The position numbers and the translations under genes are program-made. A DNA stretch of 54,893 nt from Oscillatoriales cyanobacterium (GTDB lineage: Bacteria > Cyanobacteriota > Cyanobacteriia > Cyanobacteriales > Microcoleaceae). The stretch lies in NCBI GenBank assembly GCA_004294385.1, contig REAP01000053.1:1-54893 (forward strand), written 5' to 3'. The notes beneath the pieces are model-generated. The model had not been told where the DNA came from. It did not search any database and saw only the letters and a program-made list of their open reading frames with translations. This document shows, in pieces, positions 17,403-26,692 of this stretch (within the stretch, counting starts at the first letter, position 1; each line of letters begins with the position of its first letter).

Positions 17403-17466
17403 ATTTAGTCATTAGTCATTGGTCAGTAGTCATTAGTCATTGGTCATTGGTCATTGGTCATTGGTA
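17403..17466. repeat. Heptamer array (TTAGTCA/TTGGTCA, STRR2-like) upstream of hfq
   Basis: Nine units from 15 bases outside the hfq start; same strand polarity outward from the gene as the arrays at the dapF and ndhS 3' ends. Confidence 0.9.
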
Positions 17467-17480
17467 ATTTTTTCGCTATC

Positions 17481-17626
17481 ATACCAATTTTTTATGAAGC
17501 TGTATGGAATTCGATCCCCCCTAACCCCCCTTAATAAGGGGGGGACAAGAGTCTAATCAAAGTCCCCGCAACGATTCGGGGGATTTAGGGGGATCGGAAT
17601 ATGTGCAACGACCCATTAAATTAGTA
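17481..17626. mobile_element. MITE-like element, family A
   Basis: About 146 bp bounded by ATACCAATTT and AAATTAGTAT (9 of 10 complementary). The palindromic core is 17513-17595. Its left 36 bases match the reverse complement of the right end of 30482-30626 at all but four or five positions, so the two are copies of one mobile unit. No ORF inside. Confidence 0.75.
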
Positions 17627-17630
17627 TTAA

Positions 17631-17652
17631 CTGTCAACTATCAACTATCAAC
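17631..17652. repeat. Heptamer array (CAACTAT, STRR3-like) upstream of dapF
   Basis: Three units end in CAACAGAGGGG, so the last unit merges with the dapF Shine-Dalgarno. Confidence 0.75.
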
Positions 17653-17663
17653 AGAGGGGTTTT

Positions 17664-18506
17664 ATGCCGATCGAGTTTACAAAGTATCATGGATTGGGTA
17701 ACGATTTTATTTTGATTGACAATCGCCACTCCTCTGAACCTGTGGTAACACCAGAACAAGCTGTAGTATTGTGCGATCGACATTTTGGCATTGGTGCAGA
17801 TGGCGTAATCTTTGCTCTCCCAGGACAAGATGGTACTGACTATACGATGCGGATTTTTAACTCCGATGGTTCGGAACCGGAAATGTGCGGCAACGGGATT
17901 CGCTGTTTGGCTAAGTTTATCGCTGATTTGGAAGGATCAGAGGCGAAAACTCTGTACCAGATTCATACTGGTGCTGGTGTGATTAGCCCGGAATTGCGAT
18001 CGGACGGTCAGGTTAAGGTGGATATGGGAGTTCCCCGATTGCTGGCGGCCGAAATTCCGACAACTTTGGCCCCATCAGATGCCAAAGTAATAGATGTGCC
18101 GATCGCCGTAGCCGACAAATCTTGGTCTGTTACCTGCGTCAGCATGGGTAATCCTCACTGCATTACTTTTGTGGAGGATGTTTCGGCTATTGATTTAGAA
18201 ACTGTCGGGCCTCAATTTGAGCACCACCAAGGGTTTCCCCAGCGTATAAATACGGAATTTATTCAAGTGATACAGTCGGACTATGTAAAAATGCGGGTGT
18301 GGGAAAGAGGCGCAGGTGTTACTCTAGCTTGTGGGACTGGTGCTTGTGCTGCTGTGGTGGCTGGAGTATTGACCGGAAAGTGCGATCGGACAACTGCTGT
18401 TGAACTCCCCGGTGGCGTTTTGCAAATCGAATGGTCAGAAGTTTCCCAGCGGATTTACATGACAGGCCCAGCACAGCGAGTATTTACTGGCTTGATTAGT
18501 CATTAG
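17664..18506 (+). CDS. dapF: Diaminopimelate epimerase
   Basis: 280 residues, normal length. The two active-site cysteines are in EMCGNGIRC (Cys75) and LACGTGACA (Cys223); [13 protein letters not shown] opens the protein. It converts LL- to meso-diaminopimelate for lysine and peptidoglycan synthesis. ATG 17664 follows AGAGGGG at good spacing. The last residues LISH and the stop (ATT AGT CAT TAG) are encoded by the first TTAGTCA heptamers of the downstream array. Confidence 0.95.
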   Translation: MPIEFTKYHGLGNDFILIDNRHSSEPVVTPEQAVVLCDRHFGIGADGVIFALPGQDGTDYTMRIFNSDGSEPEMCGNGIRCLAKFIADLEGSEAKTLYQIHTGAGVISPELRSDGQVKVDMGVPRLLAAEIPTTLAPSDAKVIDVPIAVADKSWSVTCVSMGNPHCITFVEDVSAIDLETVGPQFEHHQGFPQRINTEFIQVIQSDYVKMRVWERGAGVTLACGTGACAAVVAGVLTGKCDRTTAVELPGGVLQIEWSEVSQRIYMTGPAQRVFTGLISH

Positions 18507-18680
18507 TCATTAGTCATTAGTCATTAGTCATTAGTCATTAGTCATTAGTCATTAGTCATTAGTCAACAGTCAACCCTTCGACTCCGCTCAGGGCGACGCA
18601 GTTAACAGTTAACAGTCAACCCTTCGACTCCGCTCAGGGCGGCGCAGTCAACAGTCAACAGTTAACAGTTAACTGTTCAA
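18493..18680. repeat. Compound heptamer tract after dapF
   Basis: Ten TTAGTCA units (18493-18563) are followed by AACAGTC/AACAGTT units interrupted twice by an identical CCCTTCGACTCCGCTCAGGG palindrome (about 18574 and 18618). Confidence 0.9.
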
Positions 18681-18682
18681 AA

Positions 18683-18702
18683 ATCTAAAATCTAAAATTA
18701 AG
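18683..18702. repeat. Heptamer units AAAATCT
   Basis: Two to three units, 14 bases upstream of the next gene's ATG. Confidence 0.65.
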
Positions 18703-18715
18703 TAGGTGGATTTGC

Positions 18716-19861
18716 ATGGCTGGAGGTATTTATCTGATTCAGGATGACGACAGGCTGCTAGAAATGATGGAACAGCCCTATGATTCGGAAGATCAATTAC
18801 AAGACTTGCTTGTAACTTATCCTAATCTGATCGCCGGAGATCAGATCGATCGGGCTACAGCGCGAAAGTGGTTGTTAATTTCGCGGGAAGTTGCAACGCC
18901 TACTGATGAGGAAACAGCCGTACAGTGGTCGCTGGATCATTTGTTTATCGACCAAAATGCAGTCCCTACTTTGGTGGATGTCAGGCGCACTCCTAATGCT
19001 GCTCTGCGACAAAAAGTTTTGGGTCAGTCGATCGACTATGCTGCTAATGCAGTAGTTTACTGGCCGATTGATTCAATTATTGCTTTTTTTGAAGCTAATT
19101 GTCGCGATCGGGGCCGCGATCCCGAACAGATTTTTGAAGAATTTCTCGGTGCGGATGCTAATGAAGACCAGTTTTGGCAGAAAGTTAAAACTAATTTACA
19201 AGCTGGTAAAATTCGCTTAGTTTTTGTAGCTGACGAGATTTCCGCTGAAATGCGCCGGGTGGTGGAATTTCTCAACGAACAGATGGACCCGGTTGAGGTT
19301 TTGGCCCTGGAAATTAAGCAATATGTTAGTGAAGACGGCCTCAGAACTTTGGTTCCCAGAGTCATCGGTCAGACAGCAGAAGCACAGCAGAAAAAATCCA
19401 GTGCAACGCGCGAAAGAAGACGCTGGGATGAATCTTCATTTTTTGCCGAACTTAAGGCTAGACGGGGCGCAGAAGAGGCGCAAACAGCAAGAGAAATTTA
19501 CCTTTGGGCAAAAACTCAAGAGCCGGAAGTTCAAATCAACTGGGGAACTGGGGATATCTACGGTGGTTTTGCCGTTCTATTGCTGCAAAAGGGCAGAAAA
19601 TCCTATCAGTTATTTACTGTGGATATTGCGGGCAGAATGGAGATTTCTGCTCACAATTACGGTTCGCAGCCTCCGTTTAGTTCGGAAGAAAATTGGCTGG
19701 AATTGAGAAATAAGTTAAGTTCGATCGGGCTGTCCCTACCTACGGAACCTGGGGAGAGAAGGTCGCCAAGTCTGGCTTTGTTTACTTTGCAGGATGAATC
19801 GGCTAAGAACCAAGTTATGGAAACTTTTGATTGGGTGATTGAGCAAATTAAAAGAGCGTAG
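18716..19861 (+). CDS. PD-(D/E)XK nuclease-like hypothetical protein
   Basis: 381 residues from ATG 18716 with GTAGGTGG upstream. The N-terminal 130 residues contain SEDQLQDLLVTYPNLI and LFIDQNAVPTLVDVRRTPN, then LGQSIDYAANA. This resembles the core of NucS/PD-(D/E)XK-type nuclease folds, with VDVRR at the place of the usual (D/E)xK; the Lys-to-Arg change makes activity uncertain. The C-terminal ~120 residues (INWGTGDIYGGFAVLLL) form a separate beta-rich domain. No neighbour suggests a restriction system. Function unknown. Confidence 0.6.
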   Translation: MAGGIYLIQDDDRLLEMMEQPYDSEDQLQDLLVTYPNLIAGDQIDRATARKWLLISREVATPTDEETAVQWSLDHLFIDQNAVPTLVDVRRTPNAALRQKVLGQSIDYAANAVVYWPIDSIIAFFEANCRDRGRDPEQIFEEFLGADANEDQFWQKVKTNLQAGKIRLVFVADEISAEMRRVVEFLNEQMDPVEVLALEIKQYVSEDGLRTLVPRVIGQTAEAQQKKSSATRERRRWDESSFFAELKARRGAEEAQTAREIYLWAKTQEPEVQINWGTGDIYGGFAVLLLQKGRKSYQLFTVDIAGRMEISAHNYGSQPPFSSEENWLELRNKLSSIGLSLPTEPGERRSPSLALFTLQDESAKNQVMETFDWVIEQIKRA

Positions 19862-19863
19862 TT

Positions 19864-19903
19864 ATTGGGAATAGGGCATTGGGAATTGGGCATTGGGCAT
19901 TGG
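19864..19903. repeat. Heptamer array (GGGCATT) at the 3' end of the nuclease-like gene
   Basis: Four to five units starting five bases after the TAG; the junction TAGTTATTGGGAAT is the same as at the convergent aminotransferase gene. Confidence 0.85.
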
Positions 19904-20117
19904 TGTCAACTTAAGCTTTTGGTCCACGAGTCCTCCCGTCCACGAGTCCTCCCGCCCACCCGTCAGTCCGCCAGGGAATGAATTCCACGGGTCTTATAGC
20001 TAAAGTCCTCTCAAAGAGGACTAATGAGTTCTTCAGTCCTCTTTGAGAGGACTTTAGCTTTGAGGCAGGGGTTTAAACCCCTGCCGGACTATCGGTTTGA
20101 TGTTAAGTTGACACCAA
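19900..20117. mobile_element. MITE-like element, family B
   Basis: 218 bp with perfect 15-bp terminal inverted repeats TTGGTGTCAACTTAA/TTAAGTTGACACCAA. The internal palindromes are AAGTCCTCTCAAAGAGGACT and its partner. No ORF inside. A degraded relative lies at 3151-3359. The element sits between two heptamer arrays of opposite orientation. Confidence 0.8.
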
Positions 20118-20173
20118 TTCCCAATTCCCAATTCCCTATTCCCCATTCCCAATTCCCTATTCCCAATTCCCAA
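20115..20173. repeat. Heptamer array (CCCAATT/CCCTATT) at the aminotransferase 3' end
   Basis: About eight units ending five bases from the aminotransferase stop codon. Confidence 0.9.
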
Positions 20174-20176
20174 TAA

Positions 20177-21358
20177 CTAATATCGAATATTAGCTTGTTT
20201 CATGCGACGTAATGCTTCTCCCAGCCGATCGCAATCTGCAATCAAACTAATTCTCACATATCCTTCGCCACCAGGCCCAAAAGCATTACCAGGAGTCACC
20301 ACAACACCAGTTTGCTGCAAAACATTCAGGGCAAAATCAGTCGAACTCATGCCGCGAGTACAGGGAACCCAAAGATACATAGCAGCCAGAGGTTTGGGAA
20401 TATTCCACCCTAACTCTGCCAATCCTGCCACCATAAAGTCCCGGCGAGTGCTGTAACGATTTTGCACTTCTTTCAAGTAACTATCTGGCAATTGCAGTGC
20501 GGCTTCTGCTGCTGTTTGCAATGCGGAAAATATACCATAATCTAAGTTAGTTTTTAATGTCCGCAAACCTTGGATAATTTTGCTATTTCCTACTACAAAA
20601 CCGACTCGCCAACCAGCCATATTGTAGGTTTTTGACATAGTGTGAAATTCGACCCCAATTTCTTTACCGCCGGGAATTTCTAATAAACTTGTTGGTTGAT
20701 AGCCGTCAAATGCTAATTCGGCATAACATAAGTCGTGAACTAACAAGATTTGATGCTTGTGCGCGAAAGCCACAACATCTTTAAAAAATTCGCGAGGTGC
20801 AGTCGCCCCAGTCGGATTACTGGGATAATTGAAATAGAGTATTTTGGCTTGTTCGGCTACGCTATCAGGAATGTCAGCTAAGTCAATTACCCAGTCGTTT
20901 TCCGGTTTGAGGATGATGTTGTGAACTTTTGCACCGGCGATAATTGGGCCGCGAAATAGTACCGGATAAGCAGGACTTGGTACTAATATTACATCCCCTG
21001 GATTGATGTAGGTCATCGCAAAATGCGCCAAACCTTCTTTGGAACCCAACAAAGGCAATGCTTCGCTTTCTGGATCTAATTCAACGTTGTAGCGGCGGCT
21101 GTACCATTTAGTAATGGTGCGACGAAAACTGGTTGTTCCTTCAAAGGGTGGATAACCATGATTTGCAGGATTTTGGATGGCTGCGATGGCCGCTTCTACT
21201 ACTGGTTGTGGAGTCGCACCGTCTGGGTTTCCCATTCCCAAGTCTATCAGGTCTAATCCTTGTTCGCGAGCACGGGCTTTGAGTTCATCTAGACGGGCAA
21301 ATACATAGGGCGGTAGTGTTTGCAACCTGTCAGCAGTGGTAATCCAATCCAGGGTCAT
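20177..21358 (-). CDS. Class I/II PLP aminotransferase (AlaC/DapL-like)
   Basis: 393 residues. Landmarks: [47 protein letters not shown] and the PLP lysine in [13 protein letters not shown] (Lys243). Overall order and spacing closely follow E. coli AlaC, a glutamate-pyruvate transaminase; cyanobacterial relatives are often named aspartate or LL-diaminopimelate aminotransferase. With dapF 2 kb away a lysine-pathway role is possible, but substrate cannot be read from sequence. ATG 21358; its leader consists of CAACTAA heptamers. Confidence 0.8.
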   Translation of the reverse strand: MTLDWITTADRLQTLPPYVFARLDELKARAREQGLDLIDLGMGNPDGATPQPVVEAAIAAIQNPANHGYPPFEGTTSFRRTITKWYSRRYNVELDPESEALPLLGSKEGLAHFAMTYINPGDVILVPSPAYPVLFRGPIIAGAKVHNIILKPENDWVIDLADIPDSVAEQAKILYFNYPSNPTGATAPREFFKDVVAFAHKHQILLVHDLCYAELAFDGYQPTSLLEIPGGKEIGVEFHTMSKTYNMAGWRVGFVVGNSKIIQGLRTLKTNLDYGIFSALQTAAEAALQLPDSYLKEVQNRYSTRRDFMVAGLAELGWNIPKPLAAMYLWVPCTRGMSSTDFALNVLQQTGVVVTPGNAFGPGGEGYVRISLIADCDRLGEALRRMKQANIRY

Positions 21359-21360
21359 TT

Positions 21361-21395
21361 GTTTGTTATCAGTTGTTAGTTGTTAGTTGTTTGTA
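21361..21395. repeat. Heptamer array (GTTGTTA) upstream of the aminotransferase
   Basis: Four units starting a few bases outside the ATG; same outward polarity as the GTTGATA units at dapF and at 41205. Confidence 0.75.
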
Positions 21396-21458
21396 GTAAA
21401 AACTTTACTCCTTAAAAGTTTACTGGATCGAGGAATAAAGTCCTTACTACGAACAGTA

Positions 21459-22625
21459 TTAATTCTTGACTCTCAATTCTCCCACAGGTGCGGTAGTTGA
21501 AACCATCGCTGCCATTAATTGTTCGGGAACTACTTTGAATGGGAGTCTGTGGATGTCGGAATTAGGGCTGCAAGCTATTTCGGCGGCGCGCTGCAATTCT
21601 GTTATGGTAATGTCTCCGAGTCCTAAACTATCTAAAGTTTGGGGCAATCCAATCTCGGTGTAGAATTTTAATAGTTGCTGTCTGGCGGTGGCTGCGAGTT
21701 GATTGTTTTGCAACATTTCTTCTAATCGCAGTTGGACTAAAATGCCATAGGCAACTTTTTCGCCGTGCAATGTTCCGTGACTTGCTAATAGATGAGTCAG
21801 ACCATTGTGGACGGCGTGGGCGGCGACGGTGCGACATTGGGCGCCGCCAATTCCGCCGATTACTCCTGCTAGCAATACGACGGCATCTGTAACTTCTTGC
21901 CAAATTTCGCTACCGGGTTCTTTGAGTGCGATCGCAGATTTTTGAAATAAGATATCGCGTAATATTCTAGCTTGTTGGACGGCGGAAATGATCATGGTTT
22001 GTTCGGAATGTCCGCTGCTGACTGATGCTTCGTACCATTTGGCGATCGCATCTCCAATTCCTGCTACTAATGTCCGCTGTGGTGCGGTTTGAATTAAGCC
22101 GTAGTCGAGTATCAGTAAATCGGGACATCTGGCTAATGTCACATCGTATTGGAATGCGCCTTGTTCTGAATAGATGTTAGAAAGGGCTGTCCAAGCGGCA
22201 CAGGTGGCTGCTGATGTGGGAATTGTGGCGATCGCAATTTGGCACTGATGGGCGAGGAGTTTGGCGGAGTCTAGGGCTTTGCCGCCACCAACTCCGATGA
22301 TGAAATCGGCTTGATGGTTGCTGGCGGCTTCGCGCAGGTGTTCGAGGCTGATTTCGCTGCAATCCTTGCCATAGGCTATTTCGGCAAACTGTAGGGGCGG
22401 TGCCCCCGTGCCCGCCCCAGTGCCTTGGAGGATTGGTTGCAGGAAAGGTTTGGCGGTGGCTAGGGAGTTGCTACCGCCGACGATTAGCGGGCGTTTTCCA
22501 AGACGGATTAGGGCATCTCGCGATCGGGCAAGGGCATTTTGACCACGCAATACACAAGCGGGGGCAATTGTCAAGGATAATATTTCAGTTGCGGTGGCAG
22601 TTTTGGTGCTTTGGGTGTGAGTCAT
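21459..22625 (-). CDS. Iron-containing alcohol/glycerol dehydrogenase (GldA-like)
   Basis: 388 residues. The NAD-binding GVGGGKALDSAKLLA motif lies after a Rossmann-type N-terminal half, followed by IPTSAATCAAWTALS, GIGDAIAKWYEA and the metal-site histidines in HAVHNGL and HGEKVAYG. Such enzymes oxidise glycerol or related polyols; the substrate is unknown here. Residues around 72-83 (GTGAGTGAPPLQ) are encoded by a G/C palindromic repeat that also occurs in intergenic DNA, an in-frame repeat insertion. ATG 22625, no obvious Shine-Dalgarno. Confidence 0.8.
   Translation of the reverse strand: MTHTQSTKTATATEILSLTIAPACVLRGQNALARSRDALIRLGKRPLIVGGSNSLATAKPFLQPILQGTGAGTGAPPLQFAEIAYGKDCSEISLEHLREAASNHQADFIIGVGGGKALDSAKLLAHQCQIAIATIPTSAATCAAWTALSNIYSEQGAFQYDVTLARCPDLLILDYGLIQTAPQRTLVAGIGDAIAKWYEASVSSGHSEQTMIISAVQQARILRDILFQKSAIALKEPGSEIWQEVTDAVVLLAGVIGGIGGAQCRTVAAHAVHNGLTHLLASHGTLHGEKVAYGILVQLRLEEMLQNNQLAATARQQLLKFYTEIGLPQTLDSLGLGDITITELQRAAEIACSPNSDIHRLPFKVVPEQLMAAMVSTTAPVGELRVKN
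22391..22418. repeat. Intergenic-type palindromic repeat inside the GldA-like gene
   Basis: GTAGGGGCGGTGCCCCCGTG plus CCCGCCCC. Compare GCACGGGGGCACTGCCCCCTAC at 17040-17061 and the GTAGGGGCGGG arm at 35191. It is translated in frame. Confidence 0.6.
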
Positions 22626-23293
22626 CGAACCACTGGATAAGTGACGGGAATGTTGAGTGTAGCAGGATTGCTGGATTTCCTAGGATAACTCTAACCTGTG
22701 CTTGACAACATGGTAAGTTTTATCAAGTTTTTGTTAAGAATTGTTTGGCTATGGGGTACTCCCAGATCTGGCAGCAAATGCCCCAATTGTCGCTGCATCT
22801 GGGTTTCCCAGCTCCAGGTCGAGTTCGCAACTTTTGTTACAAAAAAAAATATTACATACATTGACAGAAGCAAAACAAATAATCTATCTTAAGACTGATA
22901 AATTTTTCAAATTTCAAAATTCCTCAACCAAGAAATAAGTGCATCTATTAACCTGTGGAAAAAAGCTTTGCTTGTGCAATCGCAGACCTTAACGAAACGA
23001 AATTGTGATATGCCTCCCAATTCGATCATGTGTTCCGCTTAATAAATTGCCAATTTGGAGCTGGTAGTTGGTTATAGCTCGTCGGTGATAGTTAGAATCT
23101 TTACCCTGTCAAGATTCCCGATTTTCATCACCCATAATCCCTGACCAGTATCCACCAATATGCAAGTCAAACGCGAGAAATGCGATGCGATCGGATTTCG
23201 CTTGTCTACTTTTTTGAGAAAGCTCGATAACTACTGCATCAGCGTGGTTTCAGCTCAATTTGCTGTAGGATTATTAAATTTAGAGGCAACCCG
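22626..23293. other. Long spacer upstream of the giant-protein locus
   Basis: No convincing gene. Short frames on both strands here lack start context and family features. AT-rich, with a run of nine A at 22842-22850. It is presumably the promoter region of the 23294 gene, whose AGAGG lies at 23281-23285. Confidence 0.5.
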
Positions 23294-26200
23294 ATGTACT
23301 TACAAAAAGAAAAGCTCCAACACATTAACAGCATTACTCACGAGGGTAAAGTTGTCGTATTTGCCACCGATGCCGACGGAAAAATTTCCTATACTGTTAA
23401 ACAAGATGGGTTTGAGGATAGCTACCTCAATACAGCCCCAGAGCAAAGAACGGGTTGGGAAAGTTGGAAATCTTTGGAATTCCCCAATGAAGCAGATGAC
23501 CAGTCCGTCATTAATCAAGAAACAGCCAAACTCACCCACCAGAAAGACACCAGCAATTTTATTCTCAGGTCGCGCTACAAAACCGACGATAAAACAGCCG
23601 TCGCCCCTGTTCAAGCTATTTCTGCTCTCGGACATATTTATGTTTTCCGCCAATCTAAATCGAATACTCTGTTGATAGACCGTTTTGTCTTAGATGGGAT
23701 GACCAATAAGCTAAACCGTAAGTTAGAAGTTCGGTTTAAGCGGAGTAAGCAGAAGCATACACCTACGAAAAACATGAATAAGGGGTCTAATGGACTGGTT
23801 AATATTGACTCCTTGGACTTCCGTGATGCGAATGGTAACTTTTTCTACGAACCCACCACCGAATTATGTTTAATTAATAACCTGCACAAAGGCTGGTTTT
23901 CTATAGTATTAGTTCCCACGATTGAAAACGATGTTTATCGCTGGCATATTTTTGCCTATAATAGTCAAATTCAGAAAGTCGAATTAACCACAATTCGGGG
24001 TTCAGGAGAAGGGCTATTTGATGTTCAAGATTATACCATTTTTGAAGAAGAAAATGAGACTCTGGTTCCTCGCCGAATTCCAGGAATTATTAAACGAACT
24101 TTAGATATTAAGGGTGTCGCTGTCACCAACGGTTTATCAGCCACTAAATACGATTTACAACAGGCCCAGCAAACCCAATCTGGGGAAGAACAACTGTTAA
24201 AAACCGCCACGAAATTAATGTTAGCAGTTCCCACGGACAAAGGAGCAGCAGCTTTTAGTTTTGCCATTGCTGGCAATGGAACCCTAGCAGAAATTGATGA
24301 TACACCCGATAGCACGATTATTCGCAGTCGTCAGCGAGAAGTGTTATTACCGTTAAATACCTTAGATGAAATCAAAGCCATTGGCGACAAAACACCTCCT
24401 CCCCAAGGAATTATTACAGGGTTTGCAGAGGGAACCGATGAAGAAGAAATCGAAGATTTAGTTAAAATATTAACCAATGGCAAAGCCACAGAATTAGCCA
24501 ATGGCGACCTTGTAAAAATTACAGGAACAAGTAATTATCAAGGTCTTTATCAGACTCAAAAAATAGACGCAAATACCTTTGATATTGACTTACCATCGGG
24601 TAACGGATTAGGGTATTGGGAAAAAGAAGACCTAGAAGAAGGAGGTTTAATTTTTGATGGCATGATTACAGCCTATCAAAAAACCGCCGATGGTAAATTG
24701 CGAGTCACCTGTGAGAATCATGGCTTAGAAAATGGCGATGAAGTCCAAATTACGGGTACAGAAGACTATAACAACACCTACCCTGTGCAGAAAATTGACG
24801 ATACCCATTTTGTAATTGAACGTAAATGGGCGACAGGAGAAACCATCAATGTGAAATTGGTATCTCAGAAGCGACGGGGGGTCGTGTTTGATGGGGTCGA
24901 TAATTATGTCTCTCTACCCGATATGAACCCCGATTTCTCCCAAGGAATTACGGTAGAAGCTTGGGTCTGGTATGATAGTTTTAAAAATTGGTCAAGAATT
25001 ATTGACTTTGGCAATGGTTCTGATGCTGACAATATTATATTTTTCAACGAGGAATCATCTAACACACTCCGCCTCCAGATCAATCGGCAATCTACAGGAC
25101 AGGGGATGAGTGCACCAGGGGTATTAGAAACCGGAAAGTGGATTCATCTAGCGGCAACAATAGATGGTTCAGGAATTGCCAAACTGTACAAAAACGGCGA
25201 ACAGATTCAAACAGGTGAAATACATCTTCCCAATACTCTCAAACGGACTAAGAATTATATTGCCAGAAGTAACGGGTCTAATGACGGGTATTTTAACGGT
25301 AAAATTAGCGATGTTCGCATCTGGAAAGTCGCACGTACCGCCGCAGACATCAAAAATAATATGTACCTGCAACTGACTGGGAATGAAGTTGGTTTAGAGG
25401 GTTATTGGCGTTTAGGTGCGATCGCAGAAGGCAAAGTGGTTGACTTTTCTGTTAACTGCAATGATGGCATTGTGCATGGCGATGTCTATGTGAGTGCTGC
25501 AACTCTAAACCGCAAACTCGCAGGGGGAACCAACGCAGTTAAGTATAGCAATTCTGAGCTATTTGCAGTCAGTGAACGGGCAACTTATGAAGAAACCTTT
25601 GAGTTTAAGATTAACTCAGCAAATCCGGTTAATCTAGCCGACTTAGACAATGCAGATGGTAAGAATCTAGGCACTAAAATTTTCAGCCTATCCTATTGGG
25701 GAAAAAGCAGCCGCAGTGCGGAAGAGAAAAAAAATATTGCCGCCGAGCAAATTAAACAGGATAAATTTGAAGACTTGGGCAAGGGTTGGTATCGAGTCTG
25801 TTGCAATGTTACTATCCCTGATGGGGTGAGTCTGTTACGTTCCTTTGAGATTGCCAATATTAAAGGAAACTGGCTATCCCTAGAAATCCGCAAACACCGC
25901 ATCCGTTTGTTGTCAGATAGTATTACTGAGGCAAAGTTTACTGATAGCGTTACACTCAAAACCCTGGCGGATAATCAGGTACCACTAACAACAAAACTGC
26001 AACAATTGGAAGCGCACGAAGCGCAGGAAGCATCTCTAATTAAAGAAAAGCGAGAGTTAGAAGCGAAACTTGAGGGGTTAAAAAATCTCGAACAAACGAG
26101 AAAAGATTTCGAGGCGTTAAATCAATTGGTGACTAGCCTCAACAATCAAGTCATTCAGCTTGAGCAGGAGTACAACAATGAAAAGAATAGTCCTTTCAAC

Positions 26201-26644
26201 TACTATTGCTATTTCGTCTGTAGAGCAAACGAAGGAGCAAGAATTCAAATTGTATTACGTGATCATATTTCCGATGTACTACGGGGAAGTAGCACCTACA
26301 ACGCAGAACTTCAAGCACATCCAGTCGGCGACTGGCAATTATGGAAGTTTATTAAAGAAGCTGATGGTTTTTACTCTGTTTGTGTTAAAGCGCTAGGAGA
26401 CAACCAAAAACTATCTATTTGTGGGCGAGACAATAATGTTTTGAACATTGAAATGCGCTCAATGTCCAATGACGAGACGAGATGGAAGTTTATTCCCGGA
26501 GTAAATGGCTACTATTACATTTATCTTAAATCCAGGGGAGAAGGAGCCAGAATCGTTAACACCGGGCGTAATATTAATAACTTGGAATTGCGTTCAAATT
26601 ATGGTGAGTGGTGGTCGCAGTGGAAGTTAGTTTCAATTGGGTAA
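23294..26644 (+). CDS. Giant multi-domain LamG/beta-trefoil protein, first ORF
   Basis: 1116 residues from ATG 23294 (AGAGG 8 bases upstream). No signal peptide. Residues 1-370 are an unrecognised beta-rich region. Two FCCH-like repeats follow (about 395-440 and 455-515; NGDLVKITGTSNYQGLY and NGDEVQITGTEDYNNTY). A LamG/ConA-like jellyroll lies at about 528-715 (VVFDGVDNYVSLPDM, VEAWVWYD, NGKISDVRIWKVART), a coiled coil at about 890-955, and a ricin-type beta-trefoil at 960-1116 with three QxW-like repeats (WQLWKF, ETRWKF, WSQWKL). It ends at a single TAA; the next ORF continues in the same frame 16 codons later. Possibly a surface or toxin-like carbohydrate-binding protein (inference). Confidence 0.8.
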   Translation: MYLQKEKLQHINSITHEGKVVVFATDADGKISYTVKQDGFEDSYLNTAPEQRTGWESWKSLEFPNEADDQSVINQETAKLTHQKDTSNFILRSRYKTDDKTAVAPVQAISALGHIYVFRQSKSNTLLIDRFVLDGMTNKLNRKLEVRFKRSKQKHTPTKNMNKGSNGLVNIDSLDFRDANGNFFYEPTTELCLINNLHKGWFSIVLVPTIENDVYRWHIFAYNSQIQKVELTTIRGSGEGLFDVQDYTIFEEENETLVPRRIPGIIKRTLDIKGVAVTNGLSATKYDLQQAQQTQSGEEQLLKTATKLMLAVPTDKGAAAFSFAIAGNGTLAEIDDTPDSTIIRSRQREVLLPLNTLDEIKAIGDKTPPPQGIITGFAEGTDEEEIEDLVKILTNGKATELANGDLVKITGTSNYQGLYQTQKIDANTFDIDLPSGNGLGYWEKEDLEEGGLIFDGMITAYQKTADGKLRVTCENHGLENGDEVQITGTEDYNNTYPVQKIDDTHFVIERKWATGETINVKLVSQKRRGVVFDGVDNYVSLPDMNPDFSQGITVEAWVWYDSFKNWSRIIDFGNGSDADNIIFFNEESSNTLRLQINRQSTGQGMSAPGVLETGKWIHLAATIDGSGIAKLYKNGEQIQTGEIHLPNTLKRTKNYIARSNGSNDGYFNGKISDVRIWKVARTAADIKNNMYLQLTGNEVGLEGYWRLGAIAEGKVVDFSVNCNDGIVHGDVYVSAATLNRKLAGGTNAVKYSNSELFAVSERATYEETFEFKINSANPVNLADLDNADGKNLGTKIFSLSYWGKSSRSAEEKKNIAAEQIKQDKFEDLGKGWYRVCCNVTIPDGVSLLRSFEIANIKGNWLSLEIRKHRIRLLSDSITEAKFTDSVTLKTLADNQVPLTTKLQQLEAHEAQEASLIKEKRELEAKLEGLKNLEQTRKDFEALNQLVTSLNNQVIQLEQEYNNEKNSPFNYYCYFVCRANEGARIQIVLRDHISDVLRGSSTYNAELQAHPVGDWQLWKFIKEADGFYSVCVKALGDNQKLSICGRDNNVLNIEMRSMSNDETRWKFIPGVNGYYYIYLKSRGEGARIVNTGRNINNLELRSNYGEWWSQWKLVSIG

Positions 26645-26692
26645 AAAACCAATAGCAATATCGAAACTGCTTATCAAAATTGGCAAGATAAA

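Noticed and set aside
22691..22938. Short frames on both strands in the spacer before the giant locus
   Set aside because: No ribosome site, no family resemblance, and mutually overlapping.
23160..23675. A 171-codon frame overlapping the start of the giant gene
   Set aside because: It overlaps a far longer frame with domains and a good ribosome site; its composition looks random.
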